From RGIG9115 sp045644665 (GTDB lineage: Bacteria; Bacillota; Clostridia; UBA1381): a stretch of 23,807 bases of DNA. Location of the stretch: the NCBI GenBank assembly GCA_045644665.1, contig JAZRHH010000024.1, positions 1-23,807 on the forward strand, in the 5' to 3' direction. Shown in pieces: positions 23,001-23,807 of the stretch. Under the pieces are notes generated by a model. The model saw only the letters and a list, made by a program, of their open reading frames with translations. It was not told the origin of the DNA and searched no databases. The translations under genes and the position numbers were made by a program. Each line of letters opens with the position of its first letter. Position 1 is the stretch's first letter.

Positions 23001-23164
23001 TTTCAGTAGAGGGCAATGATATGATTGCCGGAGTGCTTAAAGAAAATGAAGCATTTGTAATGGAAGAAGTTCTTGCAGATAAAATTATTGCAGGAACAGC
23101 GGCTTTTAGTAAGCAGTGGAATATAAACGGAGAAGACGTAACACTCGGCGTTGAAAAGGTATGA
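20021..23164 (+). CDS. ileS: Isoleucyl-tRNA synthetase, long IleS2 type
   Basis: Charges tRNA-Ile and edits valine. From ATG 20021 there are 1047 residues: Rossmann fold with GKPHIGHVL (HIGH at 55-58), a connective and editing domain (AWTTTPWTLPSNVALCV, GTGVVHQAPAFGEDD), metal-binding pairs (CPRCGTP, CWRCDTP), KMSKS at 601-605 and an anticodon-binding C-terminal region. The length and the lack of the C-terminal zinc cluster seen in short bacterial IleS1 point to IleS2, the eukaryote-like type often less sensitive to mupirocin. TTG 20012 is rejected because GAGAGG fits the ATG. No T-box leader is seen; the gene follows divIVA closely. Confidence 0.95.
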   Translation: MYKKVSTDLNFVEREKEVLEFWKENKIFEKSIDSRKEGETYTFYDGPPTANGKPHIGHVLTRVIKDMIPRYRTMKGAKVLRKAGWDTHGLPVELEVEKLLGLDGKEQIEEYGLEPFIEKCKESVWKYKGMWEDFSGIVGFWADMDDPYVTYHNEFIESEWWALKQIWEKGLLYKGYKVVPYCPRCGTPLSSHEVAQGYKDVKERSAIVRFKVKDEDAYILAWTTTPWTLPSNVALCVNANETYAKVKAADGYVYYMAEALLETVLGKLAKEDTPAYEILETYKGSELEYKEYEPLYDFVKPICEKQHKKSHIVLCDDYVTLTDGTGVVHQAPAFGEDDARVGRKYDIAFVQLVTEKGEMSEETPWAGTFVKQADMPILEDLEKRELLFDAPKFEHSYPHCWRCDTPLIYYARESWFVKMTEVKDQLIKNNNTINWMPKTIGEGRFGAWLENVQDWGISRNRYWGTPLNIWECDCGHRHAIGSIEELKSMSDNCPDDIELHRPFIDGVTIKCSECGKEMHRVPEVIDCWFDSGAMPFAQWHYPFENKEIFEDNFPADFISEAVDQTRGWFYSLLAISTLIFDKAPYKNVIVLGHVQDENGQKMSKSKGNAVDPIDALTEFGADAIRWYFYSNSAPWLPNRFHKDAVVEGQRKFMGTLWNTYAFFVLYANIDNFDPTKYTLDVNSLAPMDKWLLSKLNTVVKTVDENLENYKITETTRVLDNFVDELSNWYVRRSRTRFWLKDMPQSKVNAYMTLYTALVTLAKISAPMIPFMAEDIYRNLVCSVDKSAPESVHLCDFPSYDASMIDEELEQKMEKVLDIVVLGRSARNSANIKNRQPIGKMYVKSDALEDMYAEIIKDELNVKEIEFTDNVRDFTSYSFKPQLRTLGRRFGKNIGAVKDILAELDGNAAMDELNTKGTLTITVDGVAEALEKEDLLIEAAQKEGYESVSENNITVVIDTNLTPELIKEGMLREIVSKVQTMRKEAGFEVMDHIVLSVEGNDMIAGVLKENEAFVMEEVLADKIIAGTAAFSKQWNINGEDVTLGVEKV

Positions 23165-23167
23165 TAA

Positions 23168-23197
23168 AAAGAGGGATGATAAAAATCATCCCTCTTT
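23168..23197 (+). terminator. Terminator of ileS
   Basis: A 13-bp perfect stem AAAGAGGGATGAT/ATCATCCCTCTTT (23168-23180/23185-23197) with loop AAAA, four bases after the ileS stop. The T-run is short but the stem is strong. Confidence 0.85.
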
Positions 23198-23244
23198 ATT
23201 CATAAGTGCAAATATTATATTTTAGTCGTATCTTTACGGACACA

Positions 23245-23280
23245 AAAAAAAGAAAACACACTGTGGTGTTTTCTTTTTTT
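23245..23280. terminator. Bidirectional terminator beside tRNA-Asp
   Basis: A 15-bp perfect stem (23245-23259/23266-23280; core GAAAACAC/GTGTTTTC) with loop ACTGTG and runs of seven A and seven T. It is directly downstream of tRNA-Asp on the minus strand. Confidence 0.9.
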
Positions 23281-23356
23281 GGCGACCCGGATGGGGCTCG
23301 AACCCACGACCTCTAGCGTGACAGGCTAGCGTTCTAACCAACTGAACTACCGGGCC
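23280..23356 (-). tRNA. tRNA-Asp (anticodon GTC)
   Basis: Reads GAC and GAU. On the minus strand the acceptor GGCCCGG pairs with CCGGGTC (one G-U), discriminator G73 is present as expected for Asp, and CCA is encoded. The anticodon stem CTAGC/GCTAG holds CTGTCAC with GTC. The D-arm has AGTTCAGTTGGTTAGA and the T-arm has GGTTCGA. All four arms form. Confidence 0.96.
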
Positions 23357-23373
23357 AAATATAGTACTTTTCA

Positions 23374-23402
23374 ATAATAACACAAAATACGACTTTTGTC
23401 AA
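23374..23402 (-). promoter_or_regulatory. Promoter of tRNA-Asp
   Basis: Minus strand: TTGACA (complement of 23397-23402), 17-base spacer, TATTAT (complement of 23374-23379), about 18 bases before the tRNA 5' end. It resembles the tRNA-Leu promoter, including TTGACAAAAGT at the -35. Confidence 0.8.
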
Positions 23403-23556
23403 TCCTTATTTATAATTTTTTGTTCCCATAAATCCAAATTCTATACATTTAAATATAAATTGGAAATTAATTGAACTAATTGCACAGTATAAAATGTCAA
23501 ATTTTAAAGTTTGATTGTACAATTGTTTCAAAGGTTAAAAAATGTTTAAAATTTTG

Positions 23557-23585
23557 TTGACAGGAAAGGCTAATTGTGGTAAGAT
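23557..23585 (+). promoter_or_regulatory. rRNA operon promoter P1
   Basis: TTGACA (23557-23562), 17-base spacer, TAAGAT (23580-23585). An A/T-rich UP-like stretch lies upstream. The region right after the predicted start has a hairpin CACTCGGC/GCCAAGTG with one mismatch. Confidence 0.75.
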
Positions 23586-23651
23586 AAATAGGCACTCGGC
23601 TGAGAGCCAAGTGATGCTGCAAGAAAGTTTTAAAAAAGTTAAAAAAAGTAC

Positions 23652-23680
23652 TTGACAAAGTATAATTCTTGTGGTAAACT
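23652..23680 (+). promoter_or_regulatory. rRNA operon promoter P2
   Basis: TTGACA (23652-23657), 17-base spacer, TAAACT (23675-23680). It shares TTGTGGTAA before the -10 and AAATA after it with P1. Together the two make a tandem strong promoter pair 95 bases apart. Confidence 0.8.
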
Positions 23681-23685
23681 AAATA

Positions 23686-23807
23686 AGCTGTCTTCGAGAA
23701 CAGCAGTTGTACATTGAAAAATAAACAGTGCGAAACTTGTCGGAAAATTTGAGTTTTTTATGACAGTATTCGGAATAACGAAACAAATGTCAGAGTTAGT
23801 TGAAAAG
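23686..23807 (+). other. Leader of an rRNA operon (16S gene lies beyond the window)
   Basis: No gene is seen between the tRNA-Asp promoter and the end of the window, only the tandem promoters and this leader. After P2 there is a small hairpin GCTGT/ACAGC (23688-23692/23701-23705), then GTACATTGAAAAATAAAC, which resembles the antitermination/boxA-like segment before 16S genes in Bacillota. The final TTAGTTGAAAAG is the kind of sequence found just before a 16S gene. The 16S gene itself is not present, so identity is inferred from promoters and leader. Confidence 0.65.

Noticed and set aside
1..23807. CRISPR array, prophage or attachment site
   Set aside because: No regularly spaced repeats, integrase or phage genes were seen.

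Overview
The window is a chromosomal stretch from a low-GC Gram-positive bacterium, most likely a member of Clostridia (Bacillota). Evidence for this is the ribosomal super-operon order (rpsN-rpsH-rplF-rplR-rpsE-rpmD-rplO-secY-adk-map-KOW protein-infA-rpmJ-rpsM-rpsK-rpsD-rpoA-rplQ), the four-cysteine S14, rpsD inside the alpha operon, strong AGGAGG ribosome binding sites, consensus sigma-A promoters, CCA-encoding tRNA genes, DivIVA/SepF, and a CdaA/CdaR pair. Species cannot be named from the sequence alone.

Layout. 1-9307: end of the spc operon and the whole alpha operon, all on the + strand, interrupted by three leader-like spacers (before rplF, rpsM and rpoA). 9308-9613: a non-coding gap holding an elaborate RNA fold just after rplQ, a probable weak terminator, and the promoter and leader of rplS. 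9614-9967: rplS and a bidirectional terminator. 10010-12016: a divergent pair, an ornithine cyclodeaminase-family gene (-) and a LysR-type regulator (+), with a perfect 16-bp palindrome between them. 12047-12133: tRNA-Leu(CAA) (-). 12240-12530: a compact unannotated locus that I read as a type I toxin-antitoxin module: a 22-residue hydrophobic peptide and a convergent antisense RNA, sharing a bidirectional terminator. 12682-13188: a hypothetical protein with its own promoter. 13383-16354: cdaA-cdaR-hslO (c-di-AMP synthesis and a redox chaperone). 16446-19997: an HlyD-like membrane protein, yggS (no canonical start codon), sepF, ylmH and divIVA, a cell-division neighbourhood. 20021-23164: ileS of the long IleS2 type. 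23280-23356: tRNA-Asp(GTC) (-). 23557-23807: tandem promoters and leader of an rRNA operon; the window stops before the 16S gene.

How it fits together. Most of the window is core growth machinery: ribosome, translocon, RNA polymerase alpha, adenylate kinase, methionine aminopeptidase, IF-1, IleRS, tRNAs and rRNA. Accessory material is concentrated at 10-13 kb. The most interesting observations are the peptide/antisense-RNA module at 12.24-12.53 kb, the folded RNA downstream of rplQ, and the same-frame junction between the HlyD-like gene and yggS, separated only by a TAG codon. All RNA structures were paired by eye; none was tested by folding software or comparative analysis.
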